Shown: in pieces, positions 1 through 6,276 of the stretch
Layout: each line of letters starts with the position of its first letter
Position numbering within the stretch: position 1 is the first letter of the stretch
Assembly: GCA_001803645.1 (NCBI GenBank)
Contig: MHDW01000031.1
Coordinates: forward strand, 1 to 8,044
Direction of reading: 5' to 3'
Length of the DNA: 8,044 nucleotides
From: Nitrospirae bacterium GWC2_42_7
GTDB taxonomy: Bacteria > Nitrospirota > Thermodesulfovibrionia > Thermodesulfovibrionales > UBA6898
Notes under the pieces: generated by a model
Seen by the model: only the letters and a program-made list of their open reading frames with translations
Database searches by the model: none
Told to the model about the DNA's origin: nothing
Program-made: the position numbers and the translations under genes

Positions 1-521
1 CAGGAGATTCGAAACATCTTGTTGTTGTAGATAGCGATGAGCATGATGAGGAAGGACACATTATCGAAGACGCTGAAACAAGAAATAAGATGGTGAATAA
101 AAGGCTTTTCAAAAAAATGCCTCTTCTAATACAGGAGATCGAACCGCCGTTTTCCTACGGCAATGATAAACCTGATATTGTGATCGCAGGATGGGGGTCA
201 ACTTACGGGGTGATGAAAGAAGCAGTTGACAGCATGTCACCCCCCCATCCCCCCCTTGGTAAGGGGGGGCTAATGGGGGGTATCGCAATGCTTCATTTCA
301 GTGAGATATATCCTTTTCCCTCAACAGATAAATTTGATTATCTGAATATATTAAATAATGCAAAGCTTACGATCTGCATCGAGAACAATGCAACAGGACA
401 ATTCAGCCGCCTTATGAGGGCAGAGACAGGATATGAGTTTAAAACAAAGATAAATAAATATGACGGCAGGCCATTTTTGCTTGAAGAACTGATAAATGAG
501 ATAAGAAAGAAATTTGATTAA
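1..521 (+). CDS. korA: 2-oxoacid:ferredoxin oxidoreductase alpha subunit, C-terminal part (5' end outside window)
   Basis: This is the last 172 codons of a KorA-type alpha subunit; the frame is already open at base 3. The enzyme interconverts a 2-oxoacid plus CoA with an acyl-CoA and CO2 in the cytoplasm, using ferredoxin. Seen: the stretch LVVVDSDEHDEEGHI, then AETRNKMVNKR, then GWGSTYG (from about base 189), then MLHFSEIYPFP (from about base 288), all familiar from the C-terminal half of KorA, and a stop at 519-521. The korB gene follows on the same strand. An in-frame palindrome (239-281) adds a proline/glycine-rich loop, SPPHPPLGKGGLMGG, between the helix after STYG and the next beta strand, where relatives have a short turn. 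The substrate (2-oxoglutarate, pyruvate or other) cannot be fixed from this fragment. Family assignment is firm. Confidence 0.9.
   Translation, partial: GDSKHLVVVDSDEHDEEGHIIEDAETRNKMVNKRLFKKMPLLIQEIEPPFSYGNDKPDIVIAGWGSTYGVMKEAVDSMSPPHPPLGKGGLMGGIAMLHFSEIYPFPSTDKFDYLNILNNAKLTICIENNATGQFSRLMRAETGYEFKTKINKYDGRPFLLEELINEIRKKFD
239..281. repeat. C/G-run palindrome inserted in frame within korA
   Basis: The left arm, from 239, is A, seven C, AT, seven C, TT. A GGT loop follows at 258-260. The right arm is AA, seven G, CTA, AT, six G, T. The arms are near-perfect reverse complements, so the RNA would form a strong hairpin. It reads through in the korA frame without a stop. It resembles the C-rich palindromes at 1645-1763 and 5229-5336 in style but is simpler and has no second hairpin. 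Confidence 0.85.
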
Positions 522-662
522 TAAACAGGACACAATATTTTCGCTCATTCCCTGCCTGCCGGCAGGCAGGTCGCTGCGCTCCGAGGTATTTCGCCTCTTT
601 GTTATTATATGCGGCAGGAATATCGGCAAAATAAAGCCGCTCAAAAATTATCTCCTGTTTAT
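521..662. repeat. korA-korB spacer bounded by 10-nt inverted repeats, possible small insertion
   Basis: The spacer between the korA stop and the korB ribosome site begins with ATAAACAGGA (521-530) and ends with its exact reverse complement TCCTGTTTAT (653-662). The match continues loosely inward as A/T-rich sequence. Inside are the perfect palindrome at 551-570, a GAGG...CCTC pair near 582-597, and GCGGC/GCCGC arms at 611-615 and 636-640. There is no open frame of note. A small non-coding mobile element or a structured intergenic RNA would both fit; neither is proven. The first base overlaps the last base of the korA stop codon. Confidence 0.45.
551..570. repeat. Perfect 20-nt palindrome (CCTGCCTGCC and its complement)
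   Basis: CCTGCCTGCC is followed directly by GGCAGGCAGG. It is a relative of the 21-nt palindromes at 5246-5266 and 6207-6227, which differ at the centre (ACCGGA or TCCGGT). As in those copies, the palindrome follows an A-T-(T)-CCC sequence. On the minus strand it gives the LPAGRQG-like peptide that I associate with spurious minus-strand frames over this repeat. Confidence 0.8.
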
Positions 663-689
663 GTACTGACTTAATGAAAGGAGAGATAT

Positions 690-1541
690 ATGTCCACACT
701 AGAAGATTATAGAGGGCAGGTGCCTGCATGGTGTCCTGGATGCGGTAATTTTTCTATACTGAAGGCTCTTAAGGATTCAGCAGTGGAACTCGGACTTGAA
801 CCCCATCAATTTACAATAGTTTCAGGCATCGGACAGGCAGCAAAGCTCCCTCATTATATGAAATGCAATACCTTTAACGGCCTGCATGGAAGGGCGATCC
901 CTGCTGCAACCGGCATACGTCTTGCCAATCATGAAATGCCTGTTTTTGTCACAACCGGTGACGGAGACTGTTACGGCGAAGGCGGAAATCATTTAATGCA
1001 TGCAATGAGGAGAAATGTAAATATAAAACTCTTTGTGCATGACAATCAGATATACGGGCTTACCAAGGGACAGGCATCTCCGACAAGCATGGAGGGGATG
1101 ATCACAAAGAACCAGCCTTTTGGCGTATTTTCAGAACAGTTGAATCCAATGGCTTTGGCTGTTGCGCTTGACTGCAGTTTTGTGGCGAGGGGTTTTGCAG
1201 GCGATATCAATCATCTGAAAGGATTGATAAAAGAGGCGATAAACCATAAGGGCTTTACTCTCGTGGATATTTTACAGCCTTGTGTTACCTTCAACAAGAT
1301 CAATACATTTGCATGGTATAAGCAGCGGGTCTACAACATTGAACCTGAATATAACCCTGAGGACAGGACAGAGGCATTTAAGAGGTCTCTTGAGTGGGGG
1401 GAGCGAATACCCATCGGCATAATATACAGAAATAACCGTCTTCTTTATGAGGAGAGGATACCGGTAATAAAGGACAAGCCTCTTAACAAACAGGAATTCG
1501 ATATTTCAAAAATTAAATCAACGATCAAGGAATTTTACTGA
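690..1541 (+). CDS. korB: 2-oxoacid:ferredoxin oxidoreductase beta subunit (thiamine diphosphate-binding)
   Basis: A 283-residue beta subunit, a normal length for KorB. It binds thiamine diphosphate and carries out decarboxylation with KorA, passing electrons to ferredoxin through an iron-sulfur cluster. Seen: WCPGCG at residues 14-19 (C15 and C18, cluster ligands in the family), the TPP motif GDGD at 90-93 followed by GGNHLMHAMRRN and the DNQIYGLTKGQ segment, LHGRA, and C198 in QPCVTFN, the usual distal ligand. The third ligand position, often SGIGC in relatives, is SGIGQ here (Q49), with C59 nearby. AAAGGAG lies about 6 nt upstream of the ATG, which supports this start. It probably forms an operon with korA, although their spacer contains repeats. 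No gamma or delta (ferredoxin-like) subunit gene follows it. Confidence 0.93.
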   Translation: MSTLEDYRGQVPAWCPGCGNFSILKALKDSAVELGLEPHQFTIVSGIGQAAKLPHYMKCNTFNGLHGRAIPAATGIRLANHEMPVFVTTGDGDCYGEGGNHLMHAMRRNVNIKLFVHDNQIYGLTKGQASPTSMEGMITKNQPFGVFSEQLNPMALAVALDCSFVARGFAGDINHLKGLIKEAINHKGFTLVDILQPCVTFNKINTFAWYKQRVYNIEPEYNPEDRTEAFKRSLEWGERIPIGIIYRNNRLLYEERIPVIKDKPLNKQEFDISKIKSTIKEFY

Positions 1542-1590
1542 GAATTGTTACTCTGGTAATTAAATAGACGAATGATTCAAAACAATGACA

Positions 1591-1607
1591 TTTCGGCTTG
1601 TCCGAAA
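1591..1607. other. Small inverted repeat downstream of korB
   Basis: TTTCGG (1591-1596) pairs with CCGAAA (1602-1607) across a 5-nt loop. It lies 50 nt after the korB stop and could be a weak transcript end. No T-run follows, so a classical intrinsic terminator is not supported. Confidence 0.3.
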
Positions 1608-1644
1608 ACTTCATGAGTCAGAGACCACAAAAGGGAATAAAAAT

Positions 1645-1763
1645 ATCACCCTCCCTTAATCCCCTCCCCTCAAGGGAGGGAGACTTTCTCACCCTCGTCC
1701 CTTGGGGGAGAGGGTTGTGCTATTTCCCCTTCCTTGAGGGGAGGGGATGAAGGGGAGGGTGAT
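1645..1763. repeat. 119-nt composite repeat with long terminal inverted arms
   Basis: This is the most intact copy of the window's main repeat family. The left arm (1645-1675) and the reverse complement of the right arm (1732-1763) agree at about 30 of 32 positions, with one substitution and one indel. Both run from ATCACCCTCCC through ATCCCCTCCCCTCAAGG. The centre holds a further hairpin, ACCCTC...GAGGGT (1691-1714). The architecture resembles a REP doublet or a miniature element without coding capacity. It fills most of the korB-to-1800 gap, ending 37 nt before the next start. Compared with 5229-5336 and 6133-6243, it lacks the nested 21-nt palindrome. Confidence 0.85.
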
Positions 1764-1799
1764 GCATGTGTATCGTATTGTAGTAATATAAGGAGTTAA

Positions 1800-2228
1800 A
1801 TGATAGAAAAACAGACAATAGAATATCTGAGACTTATCCACGGCGCTTTTAATTTTATTGTTATGTTGTTGTTTGTTTATCAGGCCTCTCTTGGATTAAG
1901 AATAAGAAGCAACAGAAAAAAAAGAACCATAACTCCAGAGGTAATAAAACGCCACAGAAGGTTTGGACCGATTTTGGCAGTGCTTGGAATTACCGGATTC
2001 TTTGCCGGAATCAGCATTATTTATCTTGATTATGGACATATCCTCAAATATCCCCTGCATTTCATAGTCGGCTCATTGATAGCTTTTTCGATAATTACCA
2101 CCTATTTTATTTCAAGGAAGATCAAAGGTGCAGAATCTTCGTATAGAAATTCTCATTTTATAATTGGTTTGTTGATCATCTCACTTTATCTTGTCCAGAT
2201 ATTTATCGGCCTCGGAATATTGCTTTAA
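1800..2228 (+). CDS. Four-helix membrane protein with paired histidines, DUF4079/cytochrome b561-like
   Basis: A 142-residue protein with four predicted membrane helices at roughly residues 12-33, 55-76, 84-106 and 119-142. A basic cytoplasmic-type loop (RIRSNRKKR, residues 34-42) follows helix 1. Histidines H14, H52, H87 and H119 lie at or inside the helix ends. This is the arrangement used by small b-type cytochromes to bind heme, so a quinone- or electron-transfer-linked membrane cytochrome is plausible. The resemblance to DUF4079 is from memory, and heme binding is an inference. AGGAG at 1791-1795 sits 4 nt before the ATG and fixes the start. The gene stands alone between a repeat and the hybrid kinase. 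Its substrate and partner are unknown. Confidence 0.75.
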   Translation: MIEKQTIEYLRLIHGAFNFIVMLLFVYQASLGLRIRSNRKKRTITPEVIKRHRRFGPILAVLGITGFFAGISIIYLDYGHILKYPLHFIVGSLIAFSIITTYFISRKIKGAESSYRNSHFIIGLLIISLYLVQIFIGLGILL

Positions 2229-2244
2229 TAGTGTGGTATTTTCG

Positions 2245-2259
2245 GGTCATGTTCTGACC
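2245..2259. repeat. Short inverted repeat GGTCA-N5-TGACC
   Basis: GGTCA (2245-2249) and TGACC (2255-2259) flank TGTTC in the spacer before the kinase gene. It could be an operator-like site or a remnant of a REP-type repeat. No protein is identified that would bind it, and the sequence is too short to decide. Confidence 0.35.
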
Positions 2260-2295
2260 TTGCCCCAAAAATAATAAAAACTAAAATATTAAATT

Positions 2296-2304
2296 TGATA
2301 TAAT
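2296..2304 (+). promoter_or_regulatory. Extended -10 promoter element for the hybrid kinase
   Basis: TGATATAAT matches the extended -10 consensus TGNTATAAT exactly. No good -35 is seen, which is common with extended -10 promoters. The hexamer overlaps the first ATG of the kinase frame (2303), so transcription would begin near 2311. That favours the second ATG at 2345 as the real start. This is an inference from motif only. Confidence 0.45.
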
Positions 2305-5188
2305 GATAAAACTCTATCGGTTTTTTGCTTTTTGGCAAGACAAAATGAAAGACGAAAATAAAACAAAAGATGCGCTGCTAAAAGAGCTTGCAGAACTCAG
2401 GCAGCAGATTGCTGAATTAAAGACATCTGAAGTACAGCAAACAAAATATCTTGAAGAGATATCGAAACTGAAGAAACAGATAGAGTTTGTTCTCGGAGCT
2501 ACAAAGACCGGCCTTGACATCATTGATTCAGAATACAATATCCGTTACATAGATCCTGAATGGGAGAAGGTATACGGCAGTCCTGCAGGTAAAAAATGTT
2601 ATGAATATTTCATGCAAAATAGTGAAGTATGCCCTACATGCGGGATCAAAAGAGCATTAAAAACAAAGAGCACAATTGTTACCGAAGAACTGCTGGTCAA
2701 GGAAAACAACAGGCCTATACAGGTTGTAACCATACCGTTTCAGGACAACAATGGAGAATGGCTGGTCGCTGAAGTAAATATAGATATTACACAACGCAAG
2801 AAAGCAGAAGCAGAGATACTGAAATATCAGACCAAGCTTGAGAAATTAGTAGAAGAAAAAACAGCCATTCTGAATGAGACAATAGGAAAACTTCAAAATG
2901 AGATCTCGGAGAGAGTGCATGCAGAGGAAGTACTGATTGAATCCGAGGAGAAATTCCGCGCTATTACGAATGCTGCAGGGGATGCAATTATATATATGGA
3001 CGGAAACGGCAACATCGCATACTGGAATCCTGCAGCAGAAAGAATGTTCGGATATACAAGTCAGGAAGCCTTAGGCAGGGAACTGCATGTTTTGATCGCG
3101 CCCGAGAAATATCATGAAGCATACAAAAAAGGATTCAGCGCTTTTAAGGCTACAGGGAGCGGGCCTGCTGTTGGGAAGCCGAATGAATTTCTGGTTAACA
3201 GAAAAGACAGGACTGAATTTTCCGTTGAGGTTTCTTTTTCAGTAATGCATTTTAAGGGGCAGTATCATGCAGTTGGCGTTATTCGAGACATCTCCGAAAG
3301 AAAGACAGCAGAGATCGCACTTATAAGATCAGAAGAAAAATACCGTGACCTGTATGATAATGCTCCGGATATGTACCATATTCTGGATAAAAACGGAGTG
3401 ATAATAGATTGCAATGAGACCGAGGCAGCAATGCTTGGTTATATGAAAGAAGAGATTATAGGAAGACACCTCACAGATTTTTTCACTGAAAGGTCTAAAG
3501 AGTTTTTTGCAAAAGATTTTCCGAAACTTAACACGGATAAGACACAGCTGAGCCTTGAAAGGGAATTTGTCAGAAAAGACGGCTCAGTATTCCATGCAAA
3601 CCTTAATGTCTTTTCTGAATTTGATGAAAAAGGAAATTTTTCAGGAACAAAAACAATAGCAAGGGATATTACAAGGAGGAAACAGGCAGAGGAGGCTTTG
3701 AAGGAAAGCGAAATAAAGTACCGCTCTTTATTCGAGAACTCCAGAGATGCAATTTACATAACCAGCAGGGACGGCTCGTTTCTTGACATGAACCAGTCTG
3801 CGCTGGATCTTTTTGGATTTACCGGAGAGGAACTGCTTAACGCCAACATTTTACGGTTATATGTTAATCCTGAAGACAGAACAAGATTCCAACAGGAAGT
3901 TGAGCAAAAAGGATTTGTAAAGGACTATGAACTGAATTTCCGCAAGAAGGACGGTACTGAGATCACCTGTCTTCTGACTTCGACTTTGAGAAAAAATATA
4001 GACGGCAGTATAGCAGGCTACCAGGGAATATTTCGCGATATTACTGAAAAAAAGAGGATGGAAGAAGAACTTTTAAAAGTTGAAAAACTGGAATCTTTGG
4101 GAATCCTTGCCAGCGGCATAGCGCATGATTTTAATAATATTCTTACTACAATTATGGGGAATATCTCACTTGCTCTGATGTATTTAAAACCTGAGGAACA
4201 AAACTTTCAGTTATTGATAGATGCTGAAAAAGCATCTTTGCGTGCAAGGGATCTAACGCAGCAGTTGCTTACATTTTCGAGGGGAGGGGCCCCGATCAGA
4301 AAAACAACCTCGATCAAGGAATTAATAAGGGAGTCAGCCGGCTTTGCTCTAAGGGGCTCAAACGTGAGGTGTGAAATTACTATTCCTGAGGATATCTGGC
4401 CGGTAAAGATCGATGAGGGACAGATAAGTCAGGTCATTCATAATCTTGTTATAAATGCAGACCAGGCTATGCCTGAAGGCGGTGTGATAGACATTGCTGT
4501 TGTTAACACCAGCATCGTGGATAATATGCAATTACCTGAAGGAAAATATGTGAAGACAACAATCAAAGACAATGGAGTCGGTATTCCTGAAGGATATCTC
4601 AATAAGATATTTGATCCATATTTTACAACTAAGCATAAGGGCAGCGGACTAGGGCTTGCTATTTCCTTTTCAATTATTAAAAAACATGAAGGTTATATCG
4701 TTGTGGAATCCGGCTTGAAAAGCGGAACCTCTTTTCATATATATCTTCCTGCTTCTGAAGAACAAACACTTACGAGCACGAAAGAGGTCCAGGATACAGT
4801 TAAAGGAAAGGGAAGGATCCTGGTGATGGATGATGATGAATCGATTAGGGAAGTGCTTGGGTTTATGCTGCAAAAAATTGGATATGATGCCGGATTTGCC
4901 AAAAACGGAAACGAAGCAGTTGAACTTTACAGGAAAGCAGCAGAATCAGGAAAGCAATATGATGCTGTTATAATTGATCTGACTATCCCGGGAGGGATGG
5001 GAGGCAAAGAGACTATTCAGAAGCTTCGTCAGATTGACCATGACGTCCTGGCGATTGTTTCGAGCGGATATTCAAATGATCCTGTTATGGCTGAGTTCGA
5101 AAAGTATGGTTTTAAAGATGTCATAGCCAAACCATACAAGATATCTCAACTGAGTAAAGTTCTGCATAAGGTTTTAACAAAAAATTAA
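2303..5188 (+). CDS. Cytoplasmic hybrid sensor histidine kinase, PASx4-HisKA-HATPase-REC
   Basis: A 961-residue sensor kinase with no membrane segment or signal peptide, so a cytoplasmic signal is likely. Order: N-terminal coiled coil (about 15-63); PAS1 (60-165) with a C99/C110/C113 cluster (CPTCG); coiled coil; PAS2 (213-335), PAS3 (343-460) and PAS4 (469-585), each ending in a DI(T/S)-type PAC motif; HisKA with phospho-acceptor H608 in GIAHDFNN, the HPK4-type motif; ATPase with N718, D756 in DNGVGIP and G780 in GSGLGL; and a C-terminal receiver (838-957) with D843-D845, phospho-acceptor D892, S920 and K943. All catalytic residues are present. No HPt domain or output regulator is in view, so the partner is unknown. 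The start is uncertain: ATG 2303 lacks a ribosome site and overlaps a -10 element. ATG 2345 (residue 15) begins MKDENKTK, like many such kinases, but also lacks a clear ribosome site. Confidence 0.93.
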   Translation: MIKLYRFFAFWQDKMKDENKTKDALLKELAELRQQIAELKTSEVQQTKYLEEISKLKKQIEFVLGATKTGLDIIDSEYNIRYIDPEWEKVYGSPAGKKCYEYFMQNSEVCPTCGIKRALKTKSTIVTEELLVKENNRPIQVVTIPFQDNNGEWLVAEVNIDITQRKKAEAEILKYQTKLEKLVEEKTAILNETIGKLQNEISERVHAEEVLIESEEKFRAITNAAGDAIIYMDGNGNIAYWNPAAERMFGYTSQEALGRELHVLIAPEKYHEAYKKGFSAFKATGSGPAVGKPNEFLVNRKDRTEFSVEVSFSVMHFKGQYHAVGVIRDISERKTAEIALIRSEEKYRDLYDNAPDMYHILDKNGVIIDCNETEAAMLGYMKEEIIGRHLTDFFTERSKEFFAKDFPKLNTDKTQLSLEREFVRKDGSVFHANLNVFSEFDEKGNFSGTKTIARDITRRKQAEEALKESEIKYRSLFENSRDAIYITSRDGSFLDMNQSALDLFGFTGEELLNANILRLYVNPEDRTRFQQEVEQKGFVKDYELNFRKKDGTEITCLLTSTLRKNIDGSIAGYQGIFRDITEKKRMEEELLKVEKLESLGILASGIAHDFNNILTTIMGNISLALMYLKPEEQNFQLLIDAEKASLRARDLTQQLLTFSRGGAPIRKTTSIKELIRESAGFALRGSNVRCEITIPEDIWPVKIDEGQISQVIHNLVINADQAMPEGGVIDIAVVNTSIVDNMQLPEGKYVKTTIKDNGVGIPEGYLNKIFDPYFTTKHKGSGLGLAISFSIIKKHEGYIVVESGLKSGTSFHIYLPASEEQTLTSTKEVQDTVKGKGRILVMDDDESIREVLGFMLQKIGYDAGFAKNGNEAVELYRKAAESGKQYDAVIIDLTIPGGMGGKETIQKLRQIDHDVLAIVSSGYSNDPVMAEFEKYGFKDVIAKPYKISQLSKVLHKVLTKN

Positions 5189-5228
5189 CGTTAATAAATA
5201 TTTACAAACAAATACATAAGTAAGAAGA

Positions 5229-5336
5229 AACCCCTCTCCTTAATCCCTGCCTACCGGACAGGCAGGCTCTCCCCCAAGGGGCGAGGAAATTAAAAGAATG
5301 CCCCTCCCTTGAGGGGAGGGGTTGGGGGAGGGTGAT
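5229..5336. repeat. Composite repeat carrying a nested 21-nt palindrome
   Basis: This is a diverged relative of 1645-1763. The left arm shares CCTTAATCCC, and the right end reads CCCTCCCTTGAGGGGAGGGG and closes in GGGAGGGTGAT. The left arm is interrupted immediately after ATCCC by the palindrome at 5246-5266. It occupies half of the 215-nt gap between the kinase and the LPS genes. The rest of that gap (5189-5228 and 5337-5403) is A/T-rich, with only TTAACGTTAA (5185-5194) across the kinase stop and no clear promoter or terminator. Confidence 0.8.
5246..5266. repeat. Nested 21-nt palindrome (copy in the 5229 repeat)
   Basis: It starts CCTGCCTACC and ends GGACAGGCAGG. It is identical, as the reverse complement, to 6207-6227 over all 21 nt, and it interrupts the host repeat arm at the same place. 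The copy at 1645-1763 represents the uninterrupted state. Confidence 0.85.
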
Positions 5337-5403
5337 TTGATGTCTCTTTACCAATGACAGCATTAATAATTCACAAATCCCTCCTCCACTTACATGAAGT
5401 TAA

Positions 5404-6222
5404 ATGTTAAAATTAACCATGTCTGAAAGATCATGCGATAACATACTGGTGCGGGGCGTTAACTGGGTCGGCGATGCTGTGATGACCATGCCTGCACTGA
5501 GAGCTCTTAAGCTTGCAAATAATAATTCAAAGATAACACTTCTTGTGAAGCCGTGGGTTTCACCGCTTTTCGAGAAAGATCCGAATGTTGATGATATTAT
5601 CCTGTATGAAGATGAATATAAAAGCATCACAGGTAAGATAAGGCTTTCGAAAATTCTCAGAGCAAAGAAGTTCTGCCTGGCGGTTCTATTTCAGAATGCA
5701 TTTGATGCTGCTATGCTCGCTTTCCTTGCCGGGATACCTGAGAGGATCGGATACAGCAGGGATGGAAGGGGCTTGATTCTGACAAAGGCAGTAGAATTTG
5801 ATGATAATTCCAAAAAACTTCATCATGTAGATTATTATTTGAACCTGCTTGATAGATCCGGCTTTATGACACAAAAGTTTAAGCCTTGGATATACCTGAC
5901 ACTTGATGAAAGGGTTGAGGCAAGGAACAGACTTGGGGAATTGAAACAGCCGGTAATTGCAATCAATCCTGGTGCAACCTATGGATCTTCTAAAAGATGG
6001 CATCCTGAGAGGTTTGCTGAAGTCGCTAAAAGAGTGATCAATGAGTTGAATGGGAGTGTTGTGATCTTGGGAGGGCCAAAGGAAACGGAAATTGCCGCGG
6101 AAATATTAAAGTCAATTACTAATGAGTTTGTAAGTAAAGCCCCCTCACCCTCGCCCTCTCCCTCCAGGGGAGAGGGTTATAATATTTCCCCTCCCTTGAG
6201 GGGAGGCCTGCCTGTCCGGTAG
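5404..6222 (+). CDS. waaF: ADP-heptose:LPS heptosyltransferase II, N-terminal part; gene broken by a repeat insertion
   Basis: A GT9-family glycosyltransferase that adds the second L-glycero-D-manno-heptose to the LPS inner core on the cytoplasmic face. Seen: NWVGDAVMTMPALRAL (N20 to L35, with D24 as the expected catalytic Asp), NPGATYG followed by SKRWHPERF (197-205), and VVILGGPKE, all hallmarks of WaaF. The native sequence ends at about residue 243 (NEFV). Residues 244-272 are encoded by inserted repeat (APSPSPSPSRGEG...), and the stop TAG at 6220-6222 lies inside the nested palindrome. The missing acceptor-proximal region of the C-terminal domain continues one frame over, downstream. The product is therefore truncated relative to the usual 340-350 residues and is probably inactive unless the frame is restored. 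ATG 5419 is an alternative start; neither has a clear ribosome site. Confidence 0.85.
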   Translation: MLKLTMSERSCDNILVRGVNWVGDAVMTMPALRALKLANNNSKITLLVKPWVSPLFEKDPNVDDIILYEDEYKSITGKIRLSKILRAKKFCLAVLFQNAFDAAMLAFLAGIPERIGYSRDGRGLILTKAVEFDDNSKKLHHVDYYLNLLDRSGFMTQKFKPWIYLTLDERVEARNRLGELKQPVIAINPGATYGSSKRWHPERFAEVAKRVINELNGSVVILGGPKETEIAAEILKSITNEFVSKAPSPSPSPSRGEGYNISPPLRGGLPVR

Positions 6223-6227
6223 GCAGG
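6207..6227. repeat. Nested 21-nt palindrome (copy inside waaF)
   Basis: CCTGCCTGTCC then GGTAGGCAGG is the exact reverse complement of 5246-5266. It provides the TAG that ends the upstream waaF frame. Relative to the uninterrupted repeat at 1732-1763, it splits GGGGAGG from GGATGAAGGGG. Confidence 0.85.
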
Positions 6228-6248
6228 GATGAAGGGGAGGGTGCTGAC

Positions 6249-6276
6249 TCTCAGCCCTTAGCTCTTAGCTCTCAGC
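6249..6276. repeat. Four tandem heptamers, consensus YYTYAGC
   Basis: TCTCAGC, CCTTAGC, TCTTAGC and TCTCAGC lie head to tail between the composite repeat and the resumed waaF sequence. They belong to the inserted DNA. The downstream reading frame is open through them. Confidence 0.75.

Noticed and set aside
351..729. Minus-strand open frames opposite korA, the spacer and the start of korB
   Set aside because: They lie across korA, the repeat-filled spacer and the beginning of korB. Their peptides include the PAGRQ-type string generated by the 551-570 palindrome. They show no family-like sequence or ribosome site.
1645..1763. Composite repeat as an intrinsic terminator
   Set aside because: The hairpins are strong, but no T-run follows on either strand, so only a general structural role can be proposed.
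5185..5194. TTAACGTTAA palindrome over the kinase stop codon
   Set aside because: It is A/T-rich and short, likely to arise by chance, and has no second copy or T-run to give it meaning.
1645..6243. Repeat copies as a CRISPR array
   Set aside because: Copies are dispersed over kilobases, are palindromic throughout, vary in length and have no regular spacers or cas genes.
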